Notes: generated by a model not told the origin, from the letters alone. A stretch of DNA of 7,403 nucleotides from Pseudomonas sp. (GCA_003527165.1 DPSI01000125.1:2919-10321), one strand, 5' to 3'. Positions 1-6,785 are shown, numbered from the stretch's first letter. Translations and numbers: made by a program.

Positions 1-264
1 CTCAGCGCTGACGGCAAATATGCCTTCGTCGCGCTCGGCCCGGCCAACCACATCGCCGTGGTCGATGCGAAAACCTACGAGGTGCTGGATTACCTGCTGG
101 TGGGGCGTCGGGTCTGGCACATGGCGTTCAACCTCGACGAGACCCGGTTGCTGACCACCAACGGGGTCAGCGGTGATGTCTCGGTTATCGACGTGGGCTC
201 GCTCAAAGTGACCAAGTCGATCAAGGTCGGCCGTTACCCTTGGGGCGTGGTGGTGGCGCCATGA
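1..264 (+). CDS. PQQ-dependent catabolism-associated YVTN beta-propeller protein, C-terminal 87 residues (partial)
   Basis: The reading frame is open from the left edge to TGA at 262-264, so the start lies outside the window. The visible 87 residues contain about two beta-propeller blades of the YVTN/40-residue type. Each has the pattern 'G-R-x-x-W-x-M/V-A-F/V-x-x-D-x-x-x-L/A', followed by a 'V-S-V-I-D-V' or 'I-A-V-V-D-A' strand and a closing 'K-V-G-R' turn (blade ends near residues 35 and 79). The protein ends at PWGVVVAP. Proteins of this family are usually exported and fold as periplasmic propellers, but the signal peptide cannot be seen here. The TGA overlaps the ATG of the ABC ATPase (ATGA), which indicates an operon with translational coupling. 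Together with the following ATPase and permease it matches the trio found beside PQQ-dependent alcohol dehydrogenases. The exact biochemical role of the propeller is not established. Confidence 0.85.
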   Translation, partial: LSADGKYAFVALGPANHIAVVDAKTYEVLDYLLVGRRVWHMAFNLDETRLLTTNGVSGDVSVIDVGSLKVTKSIKVGRYPWGVVVAP

Positions 265-989
265 CAGCCCTACGGGTCGAAGATCTCGGCTTCGCCTACG
301 GCGCGCGGCAAACCTTGCAGAATGTAACTTTCAGCGCGGCAGCAGGCCGTTTCACCGCGTTGCTCGGCCCCAACGGGGCCGGTAAGTCGACGTTGATCGC
401 GCTGCTGACGCGGCTTTATGACCTGCAGCAGGGCGAAATTCGTGTGTCCGGCCATAGCCTGCGCAGCCAACCTCGCGAGGCGTTGCGACGGCTGGGCGTG
501 GTATTCCAGCAGAGCACGCTCGATCTGGATCTCAGCGTCGAGCAGAACCTGCGTTATCACGCGGCCTTGCATGGCATGCCACGAATGATCGCCAACGATC
601 GGATCGAGCTCGAGCTGCATCGCCAACAGTTGGGCGACCGGCGCAAGAGCAAGGTGCGTGAACTCAACGGCGGTCACCGTCGACGCGTCGAAATCGCTCG
701 CGCCTTGCTGCACCAACCCAGCCTTCTGCTGCTCGACGAAGCCAGCGCCGGCCTCGATCCGGCCAGCCGCCAGGCACTCAACGATCATGTCCGTGCCCTC
801 TGCCATGACGAAGGTATGAGCGTGCTCTGGACGACCCACCTGCTTGATGAGGTGCAAGCCGATGACGATCTGGTCATTCTCAACCGAGGCCACCTCGTTG
901 CGCAGGGTCGCGCCGATTTGCTGTCCGCCACAGACGGGAGTTTGGAGCAAACCTTCGCTCGTCTCACCCATCGTTCGGCGGCCGCCTGA
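261..989 (+). CDS. ABC transporter ATP-binding protein of the PQQ-dependent alcohol-oxidation cluster
   Basis: This 242-residue protein is a complete single-domain ABC ATPase. It should hydrolyse ATP at the inner membrane to drive the permease encoded downstream. Visible motifs are Walker A GPNGAGKST (36-44), a Q-loop in VFQQ (81-84), the signature LNGGH (135-139) followed by RRRVEIARALL, Walker B LLLLDE (155-160), the D-loop AGLDP (163-167) and the switch histidine H193 in TTH. The signature departs from LSGGQ at two positions (Ser to Asn, Gln to His). I recall the same variant in this subfamily, so it is probably functional. ATG at 261 is chosen because it forms an ATGA overlap with the propeller stop; a TTG in the same frame at 240 would add seven residues of Gly-rich readthrough. 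The closest relatives are DrrA/CcmA-type exporters. The substrate is unknown; in P. putida the equivalent ped transporter has been linked to alcohol metabolism. Confidence 0.93.
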   Translation: MTALRVEDLGFAYGARQTLQNVTFSAAAGRFTALLGPNGAGKSTLIALLTRLYDLQQGEIRVSGHSLRSQPREALRRLGVVFQQSTLDLDLSVEQNLRYHAALHGMPRMIANDRIELELHRQQLGDRRKSKVRELNGGHRRRVEIARALLHQPSLLLLDEASAGLDPASRQALNDHVRALCHDEGMSVLWTTHLLDEVQADDDLVILNRGHLVAQGRADLLSATDGSLEQTFARLTHRSAAA

Positions 990-1042
990 TGCGTCTGGAT
1001 CACGCCGTGCGCCCGCATCAGATTCTGGAGCCATCGCCATGA
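989..1042 (+). CDS. possible 17-codon coupling mini-ORF between ATPase and permease
   Basis: The ATPase stop and an ATG share bases as TGATG (987-991). The ATG opens a frame of 17 codons (MRLDHAVRPHQILEPSP) whose TGA (1040-1042) shares bases with the permease ATG as ATGA (1039-1042). A ribosome finishing the ATPase could therefore reinitiate and be delivered to the permease start. There is no strong Shine-Dalgarno for the mini-ORF, and the permease has its own GGAG at 1027-1030, so this may be coincidence. No product function is proposed. Confidence 0.2.
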   Translation: MRLDHAVRPHQILEPSP

Positions 1043-1830
1043 CTGCCTATTGGGAATGCCTGCGTGCCATCGTCTGGCGCGAGTGGTTGCGTTTTGTCCA
1101 ACAGCGCTCGCGCTTTTTCAGCGCCCTGGTGCGGCCGCTGCTGTGGCTGGTCGTTTTCGCCGCAGGATTCCGCGCGGCGCTGGGTATCGCGATCATTGAG
1201 CCGTACGACACTTACATCACTTACGAGACATGGATCATGCCGGGCCTCGCCTGCATGATCCTGCTGTTCAATGGCATGCAGGGCTCGCTGTCGATGGTCT
1301 ACGACCGTGAGATGGGCAGCATGCGCGTGCTCCTGACCAGTCCGCTGCCGCGCAGCTTTCTACTGGCCAGCAAGCTGCTCGCCACCGCGCTGATCTCGCT
1401 GCTGCAGGTTTACGCCTTCCTCGCCATCGCCTGGTTCTACGGCGTACAGCCGCCCCTGGCGGGATTGCTGACTGCTCTGCCCGCGCTGCTGCTCGTGGCG
1501 CTGCTGCTCAGCGCGTTGGGCCTGCTGCTATCCAACGGCATTCGCCAGCTGGAGAACTTCGCCGGCGTGATGAACCTCGTCATCTTCCCGATGTTCTTCC
1601 TCTCCTCCGCCCTGTACCCGCTGTGGAAGATGCGCGAGGCCAGCGAATGGCTCTACTGGATCTGTTCGGTCAATCCGTTCACTCATGCGGTTGAGCTGGT
1701 TCGCTACGCGCTGTATGAACGCCTGAATCCGCTGGCCCTGGGTATATGCCTGGGGCTGATGCTGTTGTTCAGTCTGCTGTCGGTAGTCAGTTTCAACCCG
1801 CAGAACGCTGCGCTGCGGCGCGCGGCCTGA
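1039..1830 (+). CDS. ABC-2 type transporter permease of the PQQ-dependent alcohol-oxidation cluster
   Basis: This 263-residue inner-membrane protein pairs with the preceding ATPase to form an ABC-2 (DrrB/YadH-like) exporter. Six hydrophobic segments can be read near residues 28-50, 62-82, 108-134, 140-165, 172-195 and 231-251. The N-terminal cytoplasmic helix is rich in Arg and Trp (WREWLRF). Family hallmarks are DREMGSMRVLLTSPLPR (89-105), the coupling-helix region facing the ATPase, and NPFTHAVELVRYAL (212-225) before the last membrane span. ATG at 1039 is preceded by GGAG (1027-1030) at 8 bases and begins the expected MTAYWECLRAIVWREW; the same frame is open further upstream, but that stretch lies inside the ATPase gene and is not credible coding sequence. 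The gene lies 49 bases after the ATPase in the same operon, and a hairpin follows its stop. The substrate cannot be told from sequence. Confidence 0.92.
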   Translation: MTAYWECLRAIVWREWLRFVQQRSRFFSALVRPLLWLVVFAAGFRAALGIAIIEPYDTYITYETWIMPGLACMILLFNGMQGSLSMVYDREMGSMRVLLTSPLPRSFLLASKLLATALISLLQVYAFLAIAWFYGVQPPLAGLLTALPALLLVALLLSALGLLLSNGIRQLENFAGVMNLVIFPMFFLSSALYPLWKMREASEWLYWICSVNPFTHAVELVRYALYERLNPLALGICLGLMLLFSLLSVVSFNPQNAALRRAA

Positions 1831-1831
1831 A

Positions 1832-1862
1832 CGAAGCCCTACTACTTTGGTACTGGGTTTCG
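1832..1862 (+). other. hairpin just after the ABC operon, without a T-run
   Basis: CGAAGCCC (1832-1839) pairs with GGGTTTCG (1855-1862): eight pairs including one G-U, with a 15-base loop. It starts two bases after the permease stop. No T-run follows on the + strand, so it is not a classic intrinsic terminator. It may protect the mRNA 3' end or assist Rho-dependent ending. Confidence 0.4.
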
Positions 1863-1978
1863 TGCCGATCGTAGGATTTCAAAACGGTGCGCTTTGCAAT
1901 GTAATGTGGCCGACCGAAGTACTGGGAACGGAAGATGCCTAGCATGCCGGTGGTGTGGCTGATCTCAGCTCAGCGTAG

Positions 1979-2042
1979 GTCGCCTGATGGCGTACCACGC
2001 ATCGCCATCAATATCCGTCAGTACGTCGCCCACTCAGGCGAC
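1979..2042. promoter_or_regulatory. cluster of GTCGCC half-sites, candidate operator or alternative hairpins upstream of erbR
   Basis: GTCGCCTGA (1979-1987) is the exact reverse complement of TCAGGCGAC (2034-2042), with 46 bases between them. A third copy, GTCGCC (2025-2030), pairs with GGCGAC (2037-2042) across a 6-base loop. The right-hand arm can thus pair with either left-hand copy. The cluster lies about 196-259 bases before the erbR start. Binding by ErbR or another regulator is only a guess. Confidence 0.3.
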
Positions 2043-2224
2043 AGCGGCACGGCTCGCCTGCAGCTAGCTTTCGCCCAGCACAATGGGCAAGCTTGCGCTC
2101 CGATATCACCTACATGAGCGAGGTTCGCCCGGTTCTGTTCGGTTCCGACGCGACCCTGCGTCAGGCCGTGGACAAGCAGCAGGATAAACGCCCTACCGAT
2201 CCGCCCCACCATAATCACAACAAT

Positions 2225-2240
2225 GAGGTGACCGGCCTTG
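2225..2240 (+). promoter_or_regulatory. ribosome-binding site that sets the TTG start of erbR
   Basis: GAGGTGA (2225-2231) stands six bases before TTG at 2238-2240. No ATG or GTG lies at the start of the response-regulator frame, and the receiver domain's first strand (YKILIADDH) begins directly after this TTG. The start is therefore well supported. Confidence 0.8.
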
Positions 2241-2903
2241 TACAAGATACTGATTGCTGATGACCACCCGCTGTTTCGCGAAGCCATCCACAACGTGATC
2301 CAGGATGGCTTTCCCGGCAGCGAAATTCTCGAAACCGCGGACCTCGACAGCGCATTGACGATGACGCTGGAAAACGACGATCTGGACCTGGTGCTGCTCG
2401 ACCTGAACATGCCAGGCATGCATGGGCTCAACGGGCTGATCAACCTGCGCAACGAAGCGCCGACCATTCCGGTGGTGATCGTTTCCGCCGAGCAGGACAA
2501 ACAGGTCGTGCTGCAGGCCATTACCTACGGAGCCTGCGGCTTCATCACCAAATCCTCGCCGCGCGCGCAGATGACTGAAGCCATCGAGCAGATCCTCAAC
2601 GGTAACGTCTACCTGCCCTCGGACATCATCCGCAGCCAGAAAGCCAGCACTCGCCGCTCTCAACCCAACGAGCAGAGCATCCCGCCCGAGCTGTTGCAGG
2701 CGCTCACGCGTAAGCAGCTGTTAGTCCTCGAACGCATGACCAAGGGCGAGTCGAACAAACAGATCGCTTACAACCTCGATATCGCCGAGACGACCGTCAA
2801 GGCGCACGTTTCGGCGATTCTGCGCAAGCTCAACGTGCATAACCGGGTACAGGCGATCCTGTCAGCTGGCGATATCGATTTCACGGCTTATTTGCGTCGC
2901 TGA
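2238..2903 (+). CDS. erbR: LuxR-family response regulator ErbR (AgmR), activator of PQQ-dependent alcohol oxidation
   Basis: This 221-residue cytoplasmic two-component regulator is full length. The receiver domain spans about residues 3-120, with the acidic pair D8/D9, phospho-acceptor D55 in LLDLNMPG, switch residue S83 and K105 in FITKSS. A LuxR/GerE helix-turn-helix covers about 153-212, including [22 protein letters not shown] and [18 protein letters not shown]. From memory the sequence is very close to PA1978 of P. aeruginosa (ErbR, formerly AgmR), including the [21 protein letters not shown] start and the AYLRR end. There it sits in the regulatory cascade for the quinoprotein ethanol dehydrogenase exaA. 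The start is TTG, which may keep expression low. Transcription ends at a strong intrinsic terminator, and the gene converges on nahK/ercS', also implicated in ethanol-oxidation control. The cognate kinase is not certain: no partner kinase lies on the same strand. Confidence 0.88.
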   Translation: MYKILIADDHPLFREAIHNVIQDGFPGSEILETADLDSALTMTLENDDLDLVLLDLNMPGMHGLNGLINLRNEAPTIPVVIVSAEQDKQVVLQAITYGACGFITKSSPRAQMTEAIEQILNGNVYLPSDIIRSQKASTRRSQPNEQSIPPELLQALTRKQLLVLERMTKGESNKQIAYNLDIAETTVKAHVSAILRKLNVHNRVQAILSAGDIDFTAYLRR

Positions 2904-2949
2904 GCATCCGCTTCAATCATTCGTGAGCAAGCTCGCCCCTACAGGTTGC

Positions 2950-2989
2950 GCCGTGTCGGCCCGCGTCTCCGGCCCGCACGGCTTTTTTT
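2950..2989 (+). terminator. intrinsic terminator of erbR
   Basis: GCCGTG (2950-2955) pairs with CACGGC (2977-2982). An inner GGCC/GGCC stem (2958-2961 with 2971-2974) extends the hairpin across a T-G pair and one mismatch. Seven T residues follow at once (2983-2989). It lies 47 bases after the erbR stop and between the two REP copies. Confidence 0.85.
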
Positions 2990-3011
2990 CGCGGGAGCGA
3001 GCTCGCGAACA

Positions 3012-3024
3012 GGGCCGAAGGCCC
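3012..3024 (-). other. small GC hairpin just past the nahK stop
   Basis: GGGCC (3012-3016) and GGCCC (3020-3024) enclose a 3-base loop, read as TTC on the - strand. It stands five bases after the nahK stop. No T-run follows on the - strand, so it is more likely a 3'-end stabiliser than an intrinsic terminator. With the REP palindromes beyond it, it may still help end nahK transcription. Confidence 0.4.
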
Positions 3025-3028
3025 CGCC

Positions 3029-5665
3029 TCACGAATGGCCGTGTTCGAGCATATGGCACATGGCGGTCTTCAGCTTCATTGGCCGCACCGGTTTATGCAT
3101 CAGCATGTGCCCCAGCTGTCTGACCTGCTGCTTCAGGTCATTGCTGTAATTGGCGGTGATCATCAACGCCGGTAGCGGACTGGCGCGGCGCGCATTGACC
3201 GTTGCGACCACATCGACGCCGTTGCAGCCGTTATCCAGATGGTAGTCGGCGATGATCAGGTCAGCATCGGCATGGAAGTTGTCGACCTGCCCCGCCAGGT
3301 CTTGCTCCGAAAGCGCGGTGATCACGACGCAGCCCCAGCCCTCGAGCAAGGTGCGCATACCGGCGCAGATCGCAGTGTCGTTGTCGAGCACCCAAACCCT
3401 TGCGCCCTTGAGCCTTTCCAATAGCAGATCCGTGGTGGTCGGCTCTGGCCTGGCCTTGGGTGCGCGCTTGGACAACGGCACTTCGATGGCGAACACCGAC
3501 CCTTGCCCCGGCTGCGAGCGCACCAGAATGCGATGACCGAGCATGCGTGCGATCTTGTCGACGATCGCCAGGCCCAGACCAAGTCCGCGATCCTGGTTGG
3601 GACGCACCCCCTCGCCCCGTTTGAATTCGTGAAACACCTCTTCCAGCCTGTCTTCGGCGATGCCGACACCGGTGTCCCAGACTTCGATGGACAGGCTCTG
3701 GCGACGACGCCGGCAACCCAGCAATACGCGGCCTTGAGGCGTATAGCGAATCGCATTGGTGAGCAGGTTGCGCAGGATCCGCGCGAGCAACTGAATATCG
3801 CTACGTACCAGCGCCGAGCAAGGAATGAAGTCCAGTTGCAATTGCTCGCTACCGGCTATCTGGCGGAACTCCACCGCAAGGTTTTCCAATAGCTCGCTGA
3901 CGGCAAAGGGCGCGATATCCGGTTTGATCACGCCGGCGTCGAGCTTGGAAATATCCACCAGGGTACCGAGCAGATTCTCCACGTCTTCCAGCGAATTACT
4001 GATGTTACGGATCAGACCGCCGCTGGGCGCAGTGGGTTGTTCCAGCAGCGCACTGGTGAACAGCCGCGCGGCGTTGAGCGGCTGCAGCAGGTCATGGCTC
4101 ACCGCGGCGAGAAACTTGGTCTTCGACAGGTTAGCCAGCTCGGCCTCGCGTTTGGCTTCACGCAACCGCGCTTCGGCGTGGGCGCGCTCGTCGATTTCGC
4201 ACAATAGCTGTTCGTTCAGGCTGGTCAGCTCTGCCGTGCGCTCGCGGACCCGCTGCTCCAGGTTCTGGTAAGCCTGATGCAGCGCTTCAGCGGTACGGCG
4301 ACGATCGGTGATGTCCTGAATCAGCACGAAGAGCCCCGCCACTTCGCCGTTGGCCTGACGGTTCGGCACATAAGAGCGCAGCATGTAGCGCTGCTGGCCG
4401 GAATGATTACGCTCGGCCATCTCGAAACTGACGTTTTCGCCGGACAGCGCGCGGTCGATGTAGGGCTCGAGCTGATACCAGTGTTCACCGCTGTGGATCT
4501 CGCGCAGGGACTGCCCGAGCATGCCGTCGCTCGGCCAGCGGTACCATTCCTCGTAGACCTTGTTGGTGAACTCGTAGGTCAGATCCGCCGACACGTAAGC
4601 GATCAGTGCCGGCACGTGGTCGGTGATCAGGCGGATCCAGCGCTCGCTCTCGCGCAACGCTTCGGCATGACGATAGCGCTCGGTGATGTCGGTGAAGGTA
4701 TTGACGAAGCCGCCAGTGGGCAGCGGATGGGTACGGATTTCCAAGGTGCGGCCATCGAACAGATGTTGTTCGAGCTCGCCGAGTGGATAGCCATTGATGT
4801 CACGGCTGTTAGGTGTCAGCAGTTTCAGCTCGCTGTCGGCCATGACCTCCTCGAACGGCCGATGCGCCTCGATCGGCGCCAGACCGCAGAGTTCGAGGAA
4901 GCGGCCGTTCCACAGCTCCAGGCTGCCATCTGCGCTGACCATGGCCACCCCTTGGGACAGGTTGTCCACGGCGCGCTGCAACAGCCGAGACTTCTGCGCC
5001 AACGCCTGTTCACGGCGCATGGTTTCGCTGACCTTGACCTCGGTGATATCGGTGTAGAGCATCACCAGCCCGCCTTCGCGGGTCGGCCGCTCGCTGAGCT
5101 GTACCCAGCGGCCATTCTGCAGGCGGTAGACGATGGGCTCGTTGACCTTGCCACGGTGTTCTTCGGCGATCAGCCCGCTGCTTTCGGCCAGCCGTTTGAG
5201 CTCCGACAGGCGCGTGCCGCTGTTGATGCGCGCACGGGTACGGCTCCACAACGACTTGAAGCGTTTGTTGAACAGAACGATGCGCTGGTCCTTGTCGAAC
5301 AGCACGAAGGCATCGGAAATACTCTCGATGGCATCCACCAGATGCTGGTGAGCGGTTTCGGCTCGCAGGCGCGCATCGCTGAGCAGGCGGTTGCTGGCCT
5401 TGAGTTCGGCCATTGCCTGATTCAGTGCGTCGGTGCGCTCACGGACCTGCTCGGCCAGCTCGACCGAGTGCTGAAACGCCGCGTAGGATGCATCACGTCC
5501 GGAGCCGCTGGATTCGATGCGTTCGATCAGCGCCGTATTGATGCGCCGCAGCTTCTCGTTCTCGCGCTCAAGCTCGACCTGCCGCTTTAACAGCTCAGCG
5601 ACCGCCCCGCCCTCCAGGCCGACCGATGGCGACGCCGGTGAAGGTCTGGTTGATGTGCATGCCAT
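3029..5665 (-). CDS. nahK: hybrid sensor histidine kinase NahK / ErcS' (PAS x3, HisKA, HATPase, receiver)
   Basis: This 878-residue protein has no membrane span and should be cytoplasmic. An N-terminal coiled coil (about 22-106) precedes three PAS-like domains (about 107-210, 228-330 and 342-455, each ending in the D-I-T motif) and a second coiled coil (456-512). The kinase core has phospho-accepting H524 in SHDLLQPLNAARL, N637 in NLLTNAIRYT, G1 box DTGVGI (664-669) and G2 box GLGLGLAI (694-701). The C-terminal receiver has D761/D763, phospho-acceptor D807 and K858. In P. aeruginosa the homologue PA1976 is named NahK (inhibited by NO-bound NosP and passing phosphate to HptB in biofilm control) and ErcS' (ethanol-oxidation regulation). 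The ATG is chosen because GGAGAG (5673-5678) stands seven bases before it and no later ATG, GTG or TTG occurs before the coiled coil. The gene overlaps nosP by 71 bases, so the two are co-transcribed. The kinase and receiver key residues are all intact. Confidence 0.9.
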   Translation of the reverse strand: MACTSTRPSPASPSVGLEGGAVAELLKRQVELERENEKLRRINTALIERIESSGSGRDASYAAFQHSVELAEQVRERTDALNQAMAELKASNRLLSDARLRAETAHQHLVDAIESISDAFVLFDKDQRIVLFNKRFKSLWSRTRARINSGTRLSELKRLAESSGLIAEEHRGKVNEPIVYRLQNGRWVQLSERPTREGGLVMLYTDITEVKVSETMRREQALAQKSRLLQRAVDNLSQGVAMVSADGSLELWNGRFLELCGLAPIEAHRPFEEVMADSELKLLTPNSRDINGYPLGELEQHLFDGRTLEIRTHPLPTGGFVNTFTDITERYRHAEALRESERWIRLITDHVPALIAYVSADLTYEFTNKVYEEWYRWPSDGMLGQSLREIHSGEHWYQLEPYIDRALSGENVSFEMAERNHSGQQRYMLRSYVPNRQANGEVAGLFVLIQDITDRRRTAEALHQAYQNLEQRVRERTAELTSLNEQLLCEIDERAHAEARLREAKREAELANLSKTKFLAAVSHDLLQPLNAARLFTSALLEQPTAPSGGLIRNISNSLEDVENLLGTLVDISKLDAGVIKPDIAPFAVSELLENLAVEFRQIAGSEQLQLDFIPCSALVRSDIQLLARILRNLLTNAIRYTPQGRVLLGCRRRRQSLSIEVWDTGVGIAEDRLEEVFHEFKRGEGVRPNQDRGLGLGLAIVDKIARMLGHRILVRSQPGQGSVFAIEVPLSKRAPKARPEPTTTDLLLERLKGARVWVLDNDTAICAGMRTLLEGWGCVVITALSEQDLAGQVDNFHADADLIIADYHLDNGCNGVDVVATVNARRASPLPALMITANYSNDLKQQVRQLGHMLMHKPVRPMKLKTAMCHMLEHGHS

Positions 5666-6776
5666 TGAACTGCTCTCCGTAGGTGTTGAAGCCGATCACC
5701 TGCTGGCGTCGGAGAAAGGCGGAGGTCTGCTCCGTAGACCCGTTGCCCTCGATTTCCAGCCGCCGCAAAAAGCAGTCGCAACCGATGGTCAGCAAAGGCG
5801 GACCTAGGCGCTGCTCGAGGCGTTCGAACAGCGCTTCCAGGTTGGGCATCAGCGGCCCGGGGCGCATGGCGGTGAGCACGATGCCGTTTTCCACCGCGCA
5901 GTAGAACGTCAGGCTGAGGTCGTCGTTGACCTTCTGGATCGAGCGCACGTAATAGTGCTCGTTGATGCGCACCGCCAGCGGATGCGCGGCGAACAACCGG
6001 TGGTCGAGGTCGCTGACGTTCACGCCGATCAACCGGGCGTACTCCTCGGCAGCGGGTTCGGCGTTCAGCTCGTAGACGCGGCGGGCGTTGCTATCCGCCT
6101 GTGTCACGACCAGTTTTTCGCCACGTGGAAGCATGTGATGCGTGGTGAACACCTCGAAATCGAGCCAGGTGTTGATCAACACCACGATGGCTGCACCGCT
6201 GTGGAATTTACCCTCGTAATAAACGTGGGTATCGGTCAGGTGATTGTCATCACCGGCTGAGCCACCGAAGTGCGGAATGCTGCCAAAAGCGGCGCTGAGC
6301 GCCGAAAGGACGATCTCCTCGCGGCTGGACAGCCCGTCGAGCAGCGTCAGCGCGAAGCTATGGTCCTTGATCGGTGCCAGGGAGTTGCTGCGACAATCGC
6401 TGCCCAGGCGCTCGACCAGTTGCTGCGCGTCGATGAGGCTGAAGCGATCCATTTCATCGATCAGTTCGCAGGCGATGGAAAAGCTACGGTGATCGAAGCC
6501 AACTGCTGTCACGCAGCTGCGGCCGTAGCCCTGGGAGGTGATTTCGCCCGCCGAGGTACAGCCCACCACGCGCACCCCGCCGAAGTACTGCTTCAACGCA
6601 TCGCCGAGGGCCGGAAGGTCGTACTCCGCCGAACAGAAGAACAGGACGAAGCCCAAGTACGGATGGATCAGCTGACGCGCCAGATCCTGGGCCACCGTCT
6701 CGGCATCAGGGGCTTCGGACATCGCTGTGCGTATCGCCTCGCCTTCTAGTTCGATCACGCACCACACCCCATACAT
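5595..6776 (-). CDS. nosP: FIST-domain protein, nitric-oxide sensor NosP
   Basis: This 393-residue cytoplasmic protein has a FIST_N domain (about 15-215; GCTSAGEIT at 72-80, GGSAGDD at 171-177) and a FIST_C domain (about 230-385; GCDCFLRRLEIEG at 332-344, GFNTYGEQFNGMHINQTFTG at 362-381). In P. aeruginosa the FIST protein PA1975, encoded beside the kinase PA1976, was characterised as the haem-binding NO sensor NosP that controls NahK. The same gene pairing is seen here, so NosP is the likely identity. Thirteen histidines are present and I cannot say from sequence which one binds haem. ATG at 6776 is used; GTG codons at residues 4 and 7 are alternatives. ATG at residue 19 (6722) would cut into the first FIST strand and is less likely. 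The last residues (RPGGRGGR) are encoded in the nahK overlap. A hairpin over the weak ribosome site may limit translation. Confidence 0.85.
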   Translation of the reverse strand: MYGVWCVIELEGEAIRTAMSEAPDAETVAQDLARQLIHPYLGFVLFFCSAEYDLPALGDALKQYFGGVRVVGCTSAGEITSQGYGRSCVTAVGFDHRSFSIACELIDEMDRFSLIDAQQLVERLGSDCRSNSLAPIKDHSFALTLLDGLSSREEIVLSALSAAFGSIPHFGGSAGDDNHLTDTHVYYEGKFHSGAAIVVLINTWLDFEVFTTHHMLPRGEKLVVTQADSNARRVYELNAEPAAEEYARLIGVNVSDLDHRLFAAHPLAVRINEHYYVRSIQKVNDDLSLTFYCAVENGIVLTAMRPGPLMPNLEALFERLEQRLGPPLLTIGCDCFLRRLEIEGNGSTEQTSAFLRRQQVIGFNTYGEQFNGMHINQTFTGVAIGRPGGRGGR

Positions 6777-6785
6777 CGATATTGG

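Larger units (their letters stand above)
1831..2237. other. non-coding gap between the ABC operon and erbR
   Basis: No credible gene is present in these 407 bases. The + strand frame at 1935-2117 has no family resemblance and no good ribosome site. The gap should hold the erbR promoter, since the ABC operon ends at a hairpin. No convincing sigma-70 pair of boxes could be placed; CATAAT at 2210-2215 resembles a -10 box but lacks a -35 partner. The GTCGCC repeat cluster and the erbR ribosome site are listed separately. Confidence 0.6.
2918..3037. repeat. inverted pair of Pseudomonas REP sequences (REPIN-like) in the convergent gap
   Basis: The first REP (about 2920-2945) reads on the - strand as GTAGGGGCGAGCTTGCTC then ACGAA, the familiar Pseudomonas REP pattern of a GTAG/GGAG tail plus an imperfect palindrome. 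The second (about 2988-3010), on the + strand, is GGGAGCGAGCTCGCGAA, containing the palindrome GCGAGCTCGC (2997-3006) and the larger inverted repeat TTCGCG-N10-CGCGAA. The tails face each other. An outer 10-base pair of exact inverted repeats, CATTCGTGAG (2918-2927) and CTCACGAATG (3028-3037), brackets the unit, and the right copy carries the nahK stop codon. Such pairs are mobilised in trans by RAYT transposases and often sit between convergent genes. Confidence 0.75.

Noticed and set aside
270..1040. A 256-codon open frame on the - strand opposite the ABC ATPase
   Set aside because: The opposite strand encodes a complete ABC ATPase with every motif; the antisense product looks like a codon shadow.
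1850..1926. Direct repeat GTACTGGG at 1850-1857 and 1919-1926
   Set aside because: Eight bases is short for a 400-base gap and the flanks differ, so chance is enough to explain it.
1935..2117. A 60-codon + strand frame in the gap before erbR
   Set aside because: It has no good ribosome site and no recognisable motif, and it overlaps the inverted repeats; it is more likely leader or promoter DNA.
2018..2663. Two overlapping - strand open frames opposite erbR
   Set aside because: They lie opposite the conserved receiver domain and have no family features.
4277..5590. A 437-codon open frame on the + strand opposite nahK
   Set aside because: It is antisense to a kinase gene with intact motifs throughout. 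Its protein has no recognisable fold pattern, and long antisense frames are common in GC-rich Pseudomonas genes.
6270..6749. A 159-codon + strand open frame opposite nosP
   Set aside because: It mirrors the FIST_N coding region and has Ala/Arg/Glu-rich shadow composition.
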